Below are positions 1 to 8,417 of a stretch of DNA of 64,000 nt, in pieces. Origin of the DNA: Chthonomonas sp. UBA1950 (lineage in GTDB: Bacteria > Armatimonadota > Fimbriimonadia > Fimbriimonadales > Fimbriimonadaceae); NCBI GenBank assembly GCA_002336105.1, contig DDEQ01000015.1, positions 29,699 through 93,698 of the forward strand, read 5' to 3'. The position numbers and the translations under genes are program-made. The notes beneath the pieces were generated by a model that was not told the origin of the DNA, did no database searches, and saw only the letters and a program-made list of their open reading frames with translations. Numbering within the stretch: the first letter of the stretch is position 1; each line of letters begins with the position of its first letter.

Positions 1-29
1 ATCTTCTTTTTTGATAGTGAATTTCTAAT

Positions 30-236
30 CTAGTCGGCGATATCTTCGTCGCCCATATCTTCCATTTCTGGCTCGTCATCGCTAGCAGCCGCTGCCTTTG
101 GTTCGAGTTCGAGAGACACGAAAGCGATGTTCTTAGTCGTTCGATTTGGGCAGTTGTTGCATACGAATTCCACCTTGGCGCCCGATAGCCAATTTGGAAC
201 CTTGTCAATGATCTTTCCGCAAGAGCACTTAATCAT
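30..236 (-). CDS. Small zinc-ribbon-like protein with acidic tail
   Basis: This 68-residue protein has two cysteine knuckles, CSCG near residue 4 and CNNC near residue 27. Four cysteines in this spacing suggest a small zinc ribbon. The C-terminus is strongly acidic (many Asp and Glu in the last 20 residues). I chose the ATG at 236 rather than the upstream in-frame ATG at 299. The shorter start gives an 8-base overlap with the stop of the upstream minus-strand gene, whereas the long form would overlap by 70 bases. The partner is unknown; it may bind nucleic acid or protein. The family is not recognised. Confidence 0.55.
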   Translation of the reverse strand: MIKCSCGKIIDKVPNWLSGAKVEFVCNNCPNRTTKNIAFVSLELEPKAAAASDDEPEMEDMGDEDIAD

Positions 237-516
237 TCGATAAACCCTGTTGTTCTTCGTTGTAGATCTGAACTGCCTGCTGGTGGCTAATCCACCCATT
301 CACAAACATCACAACGGAAGAGACGAGATAAAACAGAACCAATCCGTTCTCTCGTTTTTGCCCTGGATCACGAATCGCATTATCACCTGCGATCAAACCC
401 ACGACTGCAAGCAAAAACAGAATCCCAGCGATCCAGAAGAATGTGTTCTTAAACCACACTGGCACGGGTTGGGCCTTTTTCTTGCTCACTACCCTATTGT
501 ACCGCTCAGAAGGCAA
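229..516 (-). CDS. Small two-helix membrane protein
   Basis: This 95-residue protein has a basic N-terminus (KKK near residue 12) and two hydrophobic segments at about 25-45 and 60-77, consistent with two membrane helices. The C-terminal tail is polar and rich in Gln and Glu. It is followed by the zinc-ribbon gene with an 8-base overlap, so the two are probably co-transcribed. No family is recognised and no function is assigned. The 208 bases between this gene and cydA hold the divergent promoters; I see no clear gene there. Confidence 0.5.
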   Translation of the reverse strand: MPSERYNRVVSKKKAQPVPVWFKNTFFWIAGILFLLAVVGLIAGDNAIRDPGQKRENGLVLFYLVSSVVMFVNGWISHQQAVQIYNEEQQGLSND

Positions 517-724
517 AGAATAAAAATCGCAATACTACTCGCTCGGCAGATGCAATTTTCGGCGAGATTGTCAGTGGAATTAAACTTTCCCGATATTTCA
601 ATCCTGTAGAGCACAAGGCACTGTAGAGGTAATCAATTGCGGTTCGCAGCGCAATTGAGTCAATAACCCCTAAAGATTGTGAATCCTTGATTAGGTATCT
701 GTTCACAACGTAAGCAGGGAGCCT

Positions 725-2086
725 ATGAACGTCGATTTACTAGCAAGGCTGCAATTTGCCTTTACAGTTTCGTTTCATTACATCTTCCCACCGTTGTCAA
801 TCGGTCTTGGACTCATTTTGGTGTTCATGGAATCGCTTTGGCTGCGAACGGGAAGAGAAGATTACAAAGTGATGACCCACTTTTGGGTCAAGATCTTCGC
901 ACTGATTTTCGGGATCGGAGTTGCTTCCGGAATCGTTTTAGAATTTCAATTCGGAACGAACTGGGCAACTTACTCTCGGTATGTCGGAGACATATTCGGA
1001 AGCGCACTCGCCGCAGAAGGCGTGTTTGCCTTCTTCCTCGAATCAGGATTTCTAGCAATCCTGGTCTTCGGTTGGCATAAAGTATCGCCGAAGGTCCACC
1101 TGCTATCCACTGTCATGGTGTGGTTAGGTTCAACTTTCAGTGCCGTTTGGATCATTGTTGCTAATTCGTGGATGCAAACACCAGCGGGCTACAAGATTGT
1201 TGAAACGGCTCACGGGCCTAGAGCCAACGTCACTGACTTCTGGGCGATGGTATTTAATCCATCGTCAGTCGATCGCCTGCTTCACACCGTCGTTGCCGCA
1301 TGGATGACGGGCGGCTTCCTCGTTGTGAGTGTTAGCGCTTACTACCTGCTGAAAGGCCGCTCGATTGAAATCAGCAAAGCTTCAATGAAAATCGGTCTTG
1401 GGTTGTGCGTTGCCGCTTCTCTTTTGCAGTTCGTCACCGGACACCAGAGCATCGTCGGAGTCGCCAAGAACCAGCCCATGAAGATGGCCGCGATTGAAGG
1501 TCACTATGACTCGAAGGCTCCTCTCGGCTTAACGATGCTTGGCTTCGTTGATGAGAAAGGACAAGCACAAGGATTAACGATCCCAGGGTTGGGCAGTTTT
1601 CTCCTTTCGGGCGATCCAAAGATGCCAGTGAAGGGTCTCGACGACCCCACGATGGAAAAGCCGCCCATTCAGCCTATTTTCCAGACTTATCACCTCATGG
1701 TCATGATTGGGTCCGCATTAGCGGCCGTCTCAGTTGTCGCGTTTGTAAAGATGAAACGCAACACGCTATGGGATAGCAAGTGGATGCTCACGATCCTTGT
1801 TTGGTCGGTTTTACTTCCACAACTCGCCAATCAGTTAGGCTGGTTTACCGCTGAAGTCGGCAGGCAACCTTGGATTGTCTACAACATGCTGAAGACGTCG
1901 GACGCGATCAGCAAAGCAGTCAAATCTCATCAAGTTTTGGCTTCATTGATTCTGTTCACTGTTCTCTACATTCTGTTGTTCTTGCTCTTCATTTATCTGC
2001 TTGACCGAAAGATCAAAGCAGGTCCAGAAGATCAGTCACCTGAGTTGGACACGCCTAATACTTGGCGATTGGAGGATGCAAATTGA
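725..2086 (+). CDS. cydA: Cytochrome bd ubiquinol oxidase subunit I (CydA)
   Basis: CydA oxidises quinol and carries the haems of the bd-type terminal oxidase in the cytoplasmic membrane. The 453-residue protein has the family pattern: an N-terminal FHYIFPPLSIG with the haem-ligand His at about 18, a second haem His in LLHTVVAAW, the GRQPW motif near residue 380, and about nine hydrophobic segments. The quinol-binding loop is of the short type. The start has a good ribosome site (AGGGAG about 7 bases upstream). The subunit II gene follows directly. The enzyme has high oxygen affinity in studied members, so the host probably meets low oxygen. No CydX-like small subunit was seen after cydB. Confidence 0.95.
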   Translation: MNVDLLARLQFAFTVSFHYIFPPLSIGLGLILVFMESLWLRTGREDYKVMTHFWVKIFALIFGIGVASGIVLEFQFGTNWATYSRYVGDIFGSALAAEGVFAFFLESGFLAILVFGWHKVSPKVHLLSTVMVWLGSTFSAVWIIVANSWMQTPAGYKIVETAHGPRANVTDFWAMVFNPSSVDRLLHTVVAAWMTGGFLVVSVSAYYLLKGRSIEISKASMKIGLGLCVAASLLQFVTGHQSIVGVAKNQPMKMAAIEGHYDSKAPLGLTMLGFVDEKGQAQGLTIPGLGSFLLSGDPKMPVKGLDDPTMEKPPIQPIFQTYHLMVMIGSALAAVSVVAFVKMKRNTLWDSKWMLTILVWSVLLPQLANQLGWFTAEVGRQPWIVYNMLKTSDAISKAVKSHQVLASLILFTVLYILLFLLFIYLLDRKIKAGPEDQSPELDTPNTWRLEDAN

Positions 2087-3111
2087 ACTATCCTTTTGAT
2101 CTTCAAACGGCTTGGTTTTTGCTTGTAGGCGTATTGCTGATTGGCTACGCCATTCTTGACGGTTTCGACCTTGGCGTAGGGAGTTTGTTACTCATCGCCA
2201 AGAACGACCAGGATCGCCGAATCCTACTGAACTCCATCGGCCCTGTATGGGACGGAAACGAGGTTTGGTTGGTTGTCGGTGGTGGCGCACTCTTTGCCGC
2301 TTTCCCAGACGTCTATGCAACCGTTTTTAGCGGGTTTTACCTTGCCTTGATGTTGTTGCTGGTCGGCCTGATCTTCCGCGCTATCGCGATTGAGTTCCGA
2401 AGTAAGGAAGCTTCAACTAAGTGGCGCCAATTTTGGGATATCAGTTTCTCGGTCGCCAGCATTGTGATCGCTCTGCTGATGGGTGTCGCGCTCGGCAATA
2501 TCGTCGTGGGCATTCCCGTCGAGAAAGACATGGAATATGTGGGTGGGTTCTTCAACCTGCTCAACCCATACTCGCTGGTGATGGGATTAACCACGGTATC
2601 CCTCTTCATGATGCATGGCGCGATCTATCTCATGATGAAAACCGAGGGCGAGATTCGCGAGAGAGTCGCCGTGTGGGGCAAGTACGCCACCGGTGCCTTC
2701 ATCGGAATGTTCGTCGTCCTGACGGCCGCCACGTTCATGTTTGCGCCAAACATGTCTGAGAAGATTCTCAAGAATCCTGTCTTGATGGTTCTTCCCGCCA
2801 TTGCGCTTCTGGCAATCTTGTCGGTACCAAGGATGATGCTCAAAGCCAAAGAGGCGCTGGGATTTGCGTCCTCGTGTCTTGCCATTGCATCGCTGATGGG
2901 ACTGTTTGGTTTGGGGGTTTATCCAAACATGGTTCCGAGCAATATCAACCCTGCATACAACCTAACGATTCGAAACGCATCGGCTTCCGAGCCGACGCTG
3001 ACAACGATGATGTCAATCGCATTGCTTGGAATGCCATTTGTTATTGCCTACACGATAGCCATCTATCGCGTATTCCGAGGCAAAGTCCACGTCGATCATC
3101 TTCACTATTGA
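2083..3111 (+). CDS. cydB: Cytochrome bd ubiquinol oxidase subunit II (CydB)
   Basis: CydB is the second subunit of the bd oxidase; it stabilises the haem-bearing CydA in the membrane. The 342-residue protein is almost all hydrophobic helices and carries the family's YAILDGFDLGVG near the N-terminus and GPVWDGNEVWLV near residue 55. I take the TTG at 2083 as the start. It overlaps the cydA stop (ATTGA) and has GGAGG at 2071-2075, seven bases upstream. A longer in-frame TTG at 2062 would lack such a site. Translational coupling to cydA fits the fixed 1:1 stoichiometry. Confidence 0.94.
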   Translation: MNYPFDLQTAWFLLVGVLLIGYAILDGFDLGVGSLLLIAKNDQDRRILLNSIGPVWDGNEVWLVVGGGALFAAFPDVYATVFSGFYLALMLLLVGLIFRAIAIEFRSKEASTKWRQFWDISFSVASIVIALLMGVALGNIVVGIPVEKDMEYVGGFFNLLNPYSLVMGLTTVSLFMMHGAIYLMMKTEGEIRERVAVWGKYATGAFIGMFVVLTAATFMFAPNMSEKILKNPVLMVLPAIALLAILSVPRMMLKAKEALGFASSCLAIASLMGLFGLGVYPNMVPSNINPAYNLTIRNASASEPTLTTMMSIALLGMPFVIAYTIAIYRVFRGKVHVDHLHY

Positions 3112-3121
3112 TCGAGTATCG

Positions 3122-3146
3122 GCCGAGTTGATATCCTCAACTCGGC
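3122..3146 (+). terminator. Hairpin after cydAB
   Basis: A perfect 10-bp stem (GCCGAGTTGA / TCAACTCGGC) with a 5-base loop lies 10 bases after the cydB stop and before the convergent gene at 3205. There is no clear T-run after it, so it is terminator-like and may also serve the opposite strand. Confidence 0.5.
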
Positions 3147-3204
3147 TATGCCTTACCTCCCAAGATCGGATGTCATCGAGCGCATCCGCTCTAGAACTAA
3201 TTCC

Positions 3205-3847
3205 TCACGCCCCCTCTCGACGTACTCTTGTATAGTCTTCGAGGTAACTAGTTCGGAGGACAGCGGCAAACTTATTCTTGAGAAACATCCTTAGATTTGC
3301 ATCAGCTTGTGCCAGCTCTTTCACGATTGACGGCCTGCCATCTGTTACCCGCACTATGTCTTCAAAGTCTCGGCTTCGGAATACATCTCCGTGATACTCA
3401 CGCGTTGCCGAGTTGAACGCCGCTAATTTCGTGCCGAGGAAGCAAACTGGTTCAATCACTTTGATCGTAATTCCGTTGCTCAAAGTATGTGACCAAGCGG
3501 TAGAAATCGCTAAGGGATACCAAGGGTTTGTCTCATCAATTGTTTCATCGTCGACAGGGATCACGTCAATTACGGTGATGCCTTGCTGATAGCGGCAAAC
3601 GGGACCATTCATGTCGTTCTTGAACCCTAGGCTTAAGAGTTGTTCATTAAGTGTTTGCCTGTCCGTAAATCTTGATCCGACCCTGATTGCTACATCGACA
3701 TCCCTAGTCGCTCGCGGAGGCAAACCGCCTTTTGTCTGTGAGTAGCAAACTGACGACGGCACCACCGAGGAATACTACGTCTTGGCACAGATTGCCGAGT
3801 TGGCTAGCTGCTAGGTTGATCAATCCGATTGGACTCGAGTCGCTCAT
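3205..3847 (-). pseudogene. AbiEii-type nucleotidyltransferase, broken by a one-base frameshift
   Basis: The intact product would be about 213 residues. Its N-terminal part (start ATG at 3847, overlapping the upstream stop as ATGA) reads VFLGGAVVSLLLTD. The rest, in the next frame, reads PRATRDVDVAI and later VIDVIPVDD. Together these are the GG loop, the catalytic Asp pair and the third Asp of minimal nucleotidyltransferases of the AbiEii/AbiGii toxin group. The frames join at an AAAA run (forward 3730-3733): deleting one A restores GAC AAA GGC and a single open frame. As written, translation stops about 48 codons in. It may be a real inactivation, a recoding site or a sequencing error. The preceding regulator gene is the likely antitoxin. 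Confidence 0.72.
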
Positions 3848-4368
3848 TGTTCTTCCTCAGTTACCTTAAGAATACGATGCAGCTCTTTCTTCGCAATATC
3901 ACGCTCGCGAGTGCCACCGAGGCGTAATGCGTCCACGAGAGCGAGCACAGAATAAAAAACGGGATCACGCATCGCAACTTTTGTGGCACTCGGATGTAGC
4001 GGCTCGACGGATAATCCACGTGTTTCACCCATTGGATCAGGCCAAACCGGTGGCAACACATCAGACCAGGCGATCTCAGCATTGAGCGGCGGGGCTGCCC
4101 ATGCGGTCGGAATACCTCGCACCTCTCCGCTACGTTTTGGCACCATGAAATACCTCATACCGCAGACGAGCGCTTCCTCTAGGAATTGCATATTGATTCG
4201 CCTGCGTACAGGATCATAGAGTTTCGCCTCTGCCCCCCTCTTGAGAGCCCGGTTCACGGTTGACGGGCTCACCCCTATCTCAGCGGCTAAAGGACCTTGA
4301 GCCCAGTCCTCTTTACCACGCATAGACGCGACTTTTAGCAGCACATACATATCTGCAGTGTCTAGCAT
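3844..4368 (-). CDS. Winged-helix regulator, probable antitoxin of an AbiE-like pair
   Basis: This 174-residue protein has a helix-turn-helix near residues 26-45 (GPLAAEIGVSPSTVNRALKR) and a C-terminal region of unknown fold. Such a regulator immediately before a small AbiEii-type nucleotidyltransferase is the arrangement of type IV toxin-antitoxin pairs, where the first gene is both repressor and antitoxin. The next gene overlaps by 4 bases (ATGA). A perfect 12-bp inverted repeat 16 bases upstream of the start is a candidate operator. Antitoxin activity is inferred from context only. Confidence 0.65.
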   Translation of the reverse strand: MLDTADMYVLLKVASMRGKEDWAQGPLAAEIGVSPSTVNRALKRGAEAKLYDPVRRRINMQFLEEALVCGMRYFMVPKRSGEVRGIPTAWAAPPLNAEIAWSDVLPPVWPDPMGETRGLSVEPLHPSATKVAMRDPVFYSVLALVDALRLGGTRERDIAKKELHRILKVTEEEQ

Positions 4369-4384
4369 ACATACACTATGGCAT

Positions 4385-4415
4385 ATTCTCTATTCGCGAA
4401 TCACGAATAGAGAAT
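4385..4415. promoter_or_regulatory. Perfect 12-bp inverted repeat, candidate autoregulatory operator
   Basis: Arms ATTCTCTATTCG (4385-4396) and CGAATAGAGAAT (4404-4415) are exact reverse complements with a 7-base spacer. The repeat lies between the divergent regulator gene (start 4368) and hisC (start 4470), where a regulator's own promoter would be. Its position and symmetry suit a dimeric HTH protein. It is too close to the regulator start to be a terminator for another gene. Confidence 0.55.
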
Positions 4416-4469
4416 GAGCTAACATCAAAGCTAAGATTTACAATCCACTAGACTGCTCATAATAGGGTT

Positions 4470-5582
4470 ATGTCCCTTAGAATCCGCCCTAACGTGCTCA
4501 AGATGGAGCCGTATTCACCGGGTAAACCGATCTCTGAGGTCAAGCGAGAACTGGGACTTGACCGCGTTGTAAAGTTAGCTAGCAACGAAAACCCATTTGG
4601 ACCATCACCGAAAGCTGTCGCCGCCGTTCAGCAAGCGGCTCTCGATATGCATATTTATCCTGATGGGGCGGCTCACGACCTTAAAGTTGCGATTTCGAGG
4701 AAGTTCGGCGTGTCGTTCGACCAGATCATGGTCGGAAACGGAAGCGATGAGCTGATTCACATATTGGGACTCGTTTTTCTTGGCGGGGAATCAGACGAAA
4801 TGATGATGGGGGATCCATCATTCTCTCGATATGATGCGGCAGCACACCTTGCTCCTAGTCAACTGGTCAAGATTCCGCTAGATTCTGAATACAGGCATGA
4901 CCTCGACGCAATGGCAGGGGCTGTCACCCCTAACACCCGCATGATTTGGATTGCGAATCCAAACAATCCGACAGGAACGATCATCCGAAAGCATGCTTTT
5001 GAACGATTTCTAGACTCGATTCGAGAGGATATCGTTGTCGTACTCGACGAGGCATATCACGAGTTTGCCGAGTCTGATCCTGAACTGCCCAACAGCATCG
5101 ACTACGTAAAGCAAGGACGCAACGTGATCGGGTTAAGAACATTTAGCAAAGCCTATGGATTAGCCGGAATCAGAGTCGGATTTGGCGTTGCTCCCGAAGG
5201 CATCATTGACGCGACAAACCGGGCGAGAGAGCCGTTTAATGTGAACTCTCTAGCCCAAGCCGCCGCCATCGCCGCGCTGGATGATACAGAGCATGTCATA
5301 AGAACGGTTGAGCATAACCGACGAGGCCTCGACCGACTGAACGCTGCTTTTCGGGAACTCGGTGCCGAACCGATGGAAAGTCATGCGAACTTTGTCTTTG
5401 CAGACCTCAAGCAACCCGCTCGACCTGTTTTCGCAGCACTCCTTAAGCGAGGCGTCATCACTCGCTCTGGAGATGTGCTCGGTCTGCCAAACTGTCTTCG
5501 TGTTAGCGTTGGAACGGATGAAGAAATAGACATATTCGTCTCTGAGCTTAAAGCCGTCTTCGCCGCAGGAGTATCAAATTGA
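4470..5582 (+). CDS. hisC: Histidinol-phosphate aminotransferase
   Basis: HisC is a PLP enzyme that transaminates imidazole acetol phosphate to histidinol phosphate in histidine synthesis; relatives also act on aromatic amino acid precursors. The 370-residue protein has the fold-type I pattern: SNENPFGPSP near residue 39, the DEAYHEF motif near 195, and the PLP lysine in TFSKAYGLAGIRVGFG near 230. It is coupled to a DAHP synthase gene (TTG overlapping the stop), so a role in phenylalanine or tyrosine transamination is a plausible second function. No other his genes are near. Confidence 0.9.
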   Translation: MSLRIRPNVLKMEPYSPGKPISEVKRELGLDRVVKLASNENPFGPSPKAVAAVQQAALDMHIYPDGAAHDLKVAISRKFGVSFDQIMVGNGSDELIHILGLVFLGGESDEMMMGDPSFSRYDAAAHLAPSQLVKIPLDSEYRHDLDAMAGAVTPNTRMIWIANPNNPTGTIIRKHAFERFLDSIREDIVVVLDEAYHEFAESDPELPNSIDYVKQGRNVIGLRTFSKAYGLAGIRVGFGVAPEGIIDATNRAREPFNVNSLAQAAAIAALDDTEHVIRTVEHNRRGLDRLNAAFRELGAEPMESHANFVFADLKQPARPVFAALLKRGVITRSGDVLGLPNCLRVSVGTDEEIDIFVSELKAVFAAGVSN

Positions 5583-6607
5583 TTATTGTTCTAAAAGCAG
5601 GGGCTCCGACCGAGCAAATCCAAGAGATTAGTGACCGCCTCGTTGAACTTGGTTATGCAGTGAATCCCATCTTTGGTGTCGAAAAGACGGTCATCGGAGC
5701 AGTTGGCGGCAGCGAGCACATGAAGGTCGATGCAATCGATAGCCTCAAAGGTCATGATTTTGTCGAAGACGTCATCCTGATCACCAAACCATACAAGTTC
5801 GTCGCCAAGGAATTCACTCACGGCAAGAAATCAACGATTGACTTAGGTGACGGGGTTATCATCGGCGGAAACGAAATCGCGATGATGGCGGGCCCATGCA
5901 CAGTAGAGTCAGAGCAACAACTCTTTAGAACAGCTGAAGCGGTTTCTAAAGCTGGAGCGAAAATCCTTCGTGGAGGCGCTTACAAACCGTCAACCTCTCC
6001 CTATTCTTTCCACGGAATGGGTCTCGACGGTCTCATCCTTCTTAAGGAAGCAGCACGACGCTATAACATGAAGATCGTCACTGAGGCGATGCATGTCCGA
6101 AAAGTCGAAGAGGTTGCCGAATACGCAGACATCATTCAGATCGGGACCAGAAACATGCAGAACTATGAAATTCTGCGAGAAGTTGGCCAAATCCGAAAGC
6201 CTGTCATGCTCAAACGAGGCATGACCTCGAAACTTGAGGAGTGGCTCTTGGCTGCCGAATACATTGCCAGCGCTGGCAACGAGCAGATCATGCTTTGCGA
6301 GAGAGGCATTCGAACCTTTGAGCCACACACGAGAAACACCTTGGATCTATCGGCAGTGCCTGCGGTCCAGGGTATGTCTCACTTGCCAGTGATTATCGAT
6401 CCATCACAAGGAACCGGGCGACGTGAACTTGTTCCACCCATGTCGAAAGCAGCGGTCGCGGTTGGCGCAGACGGTCTGATCGTCGAAGTCCATCCGAATC
6501 CAGATCATGCGCTGAAAGATGGGGCCCAAAGCATCACTATCGAAGCATTTGAGAAGATGATGCCGGAACTGCGAGCTATTGCCGGTGCTGTCGATAGATC
6601 AATTTAG
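5579..6607 (+). CDS. aroF: 3-deoxy-7-phosphoheptulonate synthase, type I-beta
   Basis: DAHP synthase condenses phosphoenolpyruvate with erythrose 4-phosphate, the first step of the shikimate pathway. The 342 residues comprise an N-terminal regulatory (ferredoxin-like) domain of about 70 residues, as in the Thermotoga/Bacillus-type enzymes, and a C-terminal TIM barrel with MMAGPCTVES near 100, LKRGMTS near 211 and IDPSQGTGRR near 270. The usual KPRTSPY phosphate-binding motif reads KPSTSPY here. The start is TTG at 5579, inside the hisC stop overlap, with AGGAG at 5567-5571. An operon with hisC suggests an aromatic amino acid unit. Confidence 0.92.
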   Translation: MIIVLKAGAPTEQIQEISDRLVELGYAVNPIFGVEKTVIGAVGGSEHMKVDAIDSLKGHDFVEDVILITKPYKFVAKEFTHGKKSTIDLGDGVIIGGNEIAMMAGPCTVESEQQLFRTAEAVSKAGAKILRGGAYKPSTSPYSFHGMGLDGLILLKEAARRYNMKIVTEAMHVRKVEEVAEYADIIQIGTRNMQNYEILREVGQIRKPVMLKRGMTSKLEEWLLAAEYIASAGNEQIMLCERGIRTFEPHTRNTLDLSAVPAVQGMSHLPVIIDPSQGTGRRELVPPMSKAAVAVGADGLIVEVHPNPDHALKDGAQSITIEAFEKMMPELRAIAGAVDRSI

Positions 6608-6643
6608 TCTTCCTATTGACTTTACCGTAAGATAATTGCGAAA

Positions 6644-7168
6644 ATGCGGGCGATGAATACGCGCCCGCTTTCACTCTTTATGATCGGTCTCGCTGCGATT
6701 GGAGTTGCCAACGCTTCACTCAAGACTGAGGTCGAGTCAAAGAGCAACAAAATTTGTTCACTCATGATGAAGAAAGATATGAAATCACTTGAGAAGGTGC
6801 TCAAGGATTACACAACCACAGACTTCAAGTACATCGAAGACACCATGGGCAAGCCGATGAACTTTGCCCAGATGTTTGCCACGATGAAACAGGGCATGAT
6901 GATGTACTCAAAGGTGAACAAGGTGACATCGAGTGTCGTCAAGGTAGACGAAAAGAAGTCAACCGGCATGGCGGTCGAAAGACAAAGCGTGACAGCAACG
7001 ATGGTTGGCAAGGACAAGAAGCCACACGTTATGGTCTTTACCGGCCTGGCAACTGAGACCTTCAAGAAGGTTGACGGTAAGTGGCTTATGTCGGTTATGA
7101 CGATGAAAACTGAGTCGATGACGATGGATGGCAAAGCCATGCCAATGGCCTCGGTTCAAGCTAAGTAA
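6644..7168 (+). CDS. Secreted methionine-rich protein, NTF2/SnoaL-like
   Basis: The 174-residue product starts with a signal peptide (MNTRPLSLFMIGLAAIGVANA region). The mature part has the size and strand pattern of an NTF2/SnoaL-like fold (a C-terminal FKKVDGKWLMSVMTM strand typical of DUF4440-like proteins). It is unusually rich in methionine, with clusters such as KQGMMMY and TMDGKAMPMAS. The start may be the ATG at 6644 or the one at 6653; a GCGGGCG/CGCCCGC stem (6646-6668) spans both. The substrate is unknown. Met clusters can bind copper, but there is no direct evidence here. Confidence 0.65.
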   Translation: MRAMNTRPLSLFMIGLAAIGVANASLKTEVESKSNKICSLMMKKDMKSLEKVLKDYTTTDFKYIEDTMGKPMNFAQMFATMKQGMMMYSKVNKVTSSVVKVDEKKSTGMAVERQSVTATMVGKDKKPHVMVFTGLATETFKKVDGKWLMSVMTMKTESMTMDGKAMPMASVQAK

Positions 7169-7183
7169 ATGTCCTGCTGGGGT

Positions 7184-7206
7184 TTTGGGGCAAGAACTGC
7201 CCCAAA
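7184..7206. terminator. Hairpin between convergent genes
   Basis: TTTGGGGCA (7184-7192) and TGCCCCAAA (7198-7206) form a perfect 9-bp stem with a 5-base loop in the 46-base gap between the secreted-protein gene and the 3' end of prfB. It may terminate from both sides. No long T-run follows on the plus strand. Confidence 0.5.
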
Positions 7207-7214
7207 CATAGTGA

Positions 7215-8331
7215 CTACTCGACGTAATCGTCTTCGGATGGAGCTTTCTTTAGGAAAGCCTCGATGAAACCATCGATATCGCCATCCATTACTGCAACCA
7301 CGTTTCCGGTTTCAAAACCAGTGCGATGATCTTTCACCATCGTATAGGGTTGCATAACGTAGCTTCTGATCTGGCGACCCCAAGCGGCAGGGCCACCATC
7401 CCCCTTCAAGGCGTTGACCTTTTCTTGAGAAGTTGCTCGTTCCAATTCGCTCAAGCGAGCTAACAGAACTGACATCGCACTCGCGCGGTTCTTGTGTTGG
7501 CTTCGTTCGTTCTGACACTGAACAACGATGCCTGACGGTATGTGGGTGATGCGAACGGCTGACTCAGTTTTGTTGACGTGCTGTCCACCCGCACCACCAG
7601 CACGCAGGGTCTCTACTTTCAAGTCGTCTGGGTTGATCTCAACTTCAGATTCCTCGATCTCAGGTAGCACTTCAACCTTAGCAAACGAAGTATGCCGACG
7701 CGCGGCTGCATCGAAGGGCGAAATGCGCACCAAACGATGAACTCCAGCTTCAGTTTTCAGATATCCATAAGCGTTTTCGCCCGAGACCTGAATCTGGATG
7801 GATCGATAGCCTGTGACATCACCAGGCGTTTCGCTGAGGATTTCAACCTTATACTTATGCTCCTCAGCCCAACGTACATACAAACGGTAGAGCATCGAAG
7901 CCCAGTCGCAAGCTTCCGAACCGCCTGCTCCTGCGTTGACTTCGAGGAGTGCGTTACGACCATCATGCTCACCACTAAGAAGCGTCTTGAGTTCATAAGC
8001 ATCCATATCCTTGAGGAATTGGAGAGCCATCCGATCCGCTTCTTTTTCAGTATCAGCATCTGGTTCCAGTTTCAGAAGGTCGTAAAACTCCTGAATGTCT
8101 TTTTCAGCTTTGTCGAGGATTAGGAACGGATTTGCGATGTTGCGCAGTCGGCTGAGTTCCTGTAGCGCTTTATTCGCAGCGGCGGGGTCGTTCCAAAATT
8201 CCGGCTGTGACGATTGTTCTTCTAGCCGCGAAATGCGGTCTTGCAGGCGAGGGAGGTCAAAGATGCCCCCTAATAGCGTCCAATCTCCCGCGAGACTTAG
8301 ACAGCGCTTCCTGCTGATCAAGATTCAGCAT
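7215..8331 (-). CDS. prfB: Peptide chain release factor 2 with programmed +1 frameshift
   Basis: RF2 recognises UGA and UAA stop codons and triggers peptide release. The coding region is in two frames. Frame one runs from the ATG at 8331 for 24 codons (MLNLDQQEALSKSRG...AIRGHL) to an in-frame TGA at 8257-8259. The main frame resumes at GAC (8258) and gives a total of about 371 residues. The junction reads AGGGGG-CAT-CTT-TGA-C, the classical recoding site with an internal Shine-Dalgarno-like AGGGGG three bases before CTT. The main frame has SPFDAAARRHTS and GAGGQHVNKTES (GGQ catalytic motif). Low RF2 favours the frameshift, which gives autoregulation. The full-length open frame alone would suggest a false start at 8321. 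Confidence 0.96.
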
Positions 8332-8417
8332 GGGGGTGATGATACCTTCACTTTTTTGCCTGTGAAGTATCCAATAGCATAGATTCAGTGCTAGGATTAT
8401 TTAATCCTGGTGAAGCT

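Noticed and set aside
250..609. 119-codon plus-strand ORF opposite the two-helix protein
   Set aside because: Cys/His-rich shadow sequence with no motif, antisense to a better ORF.
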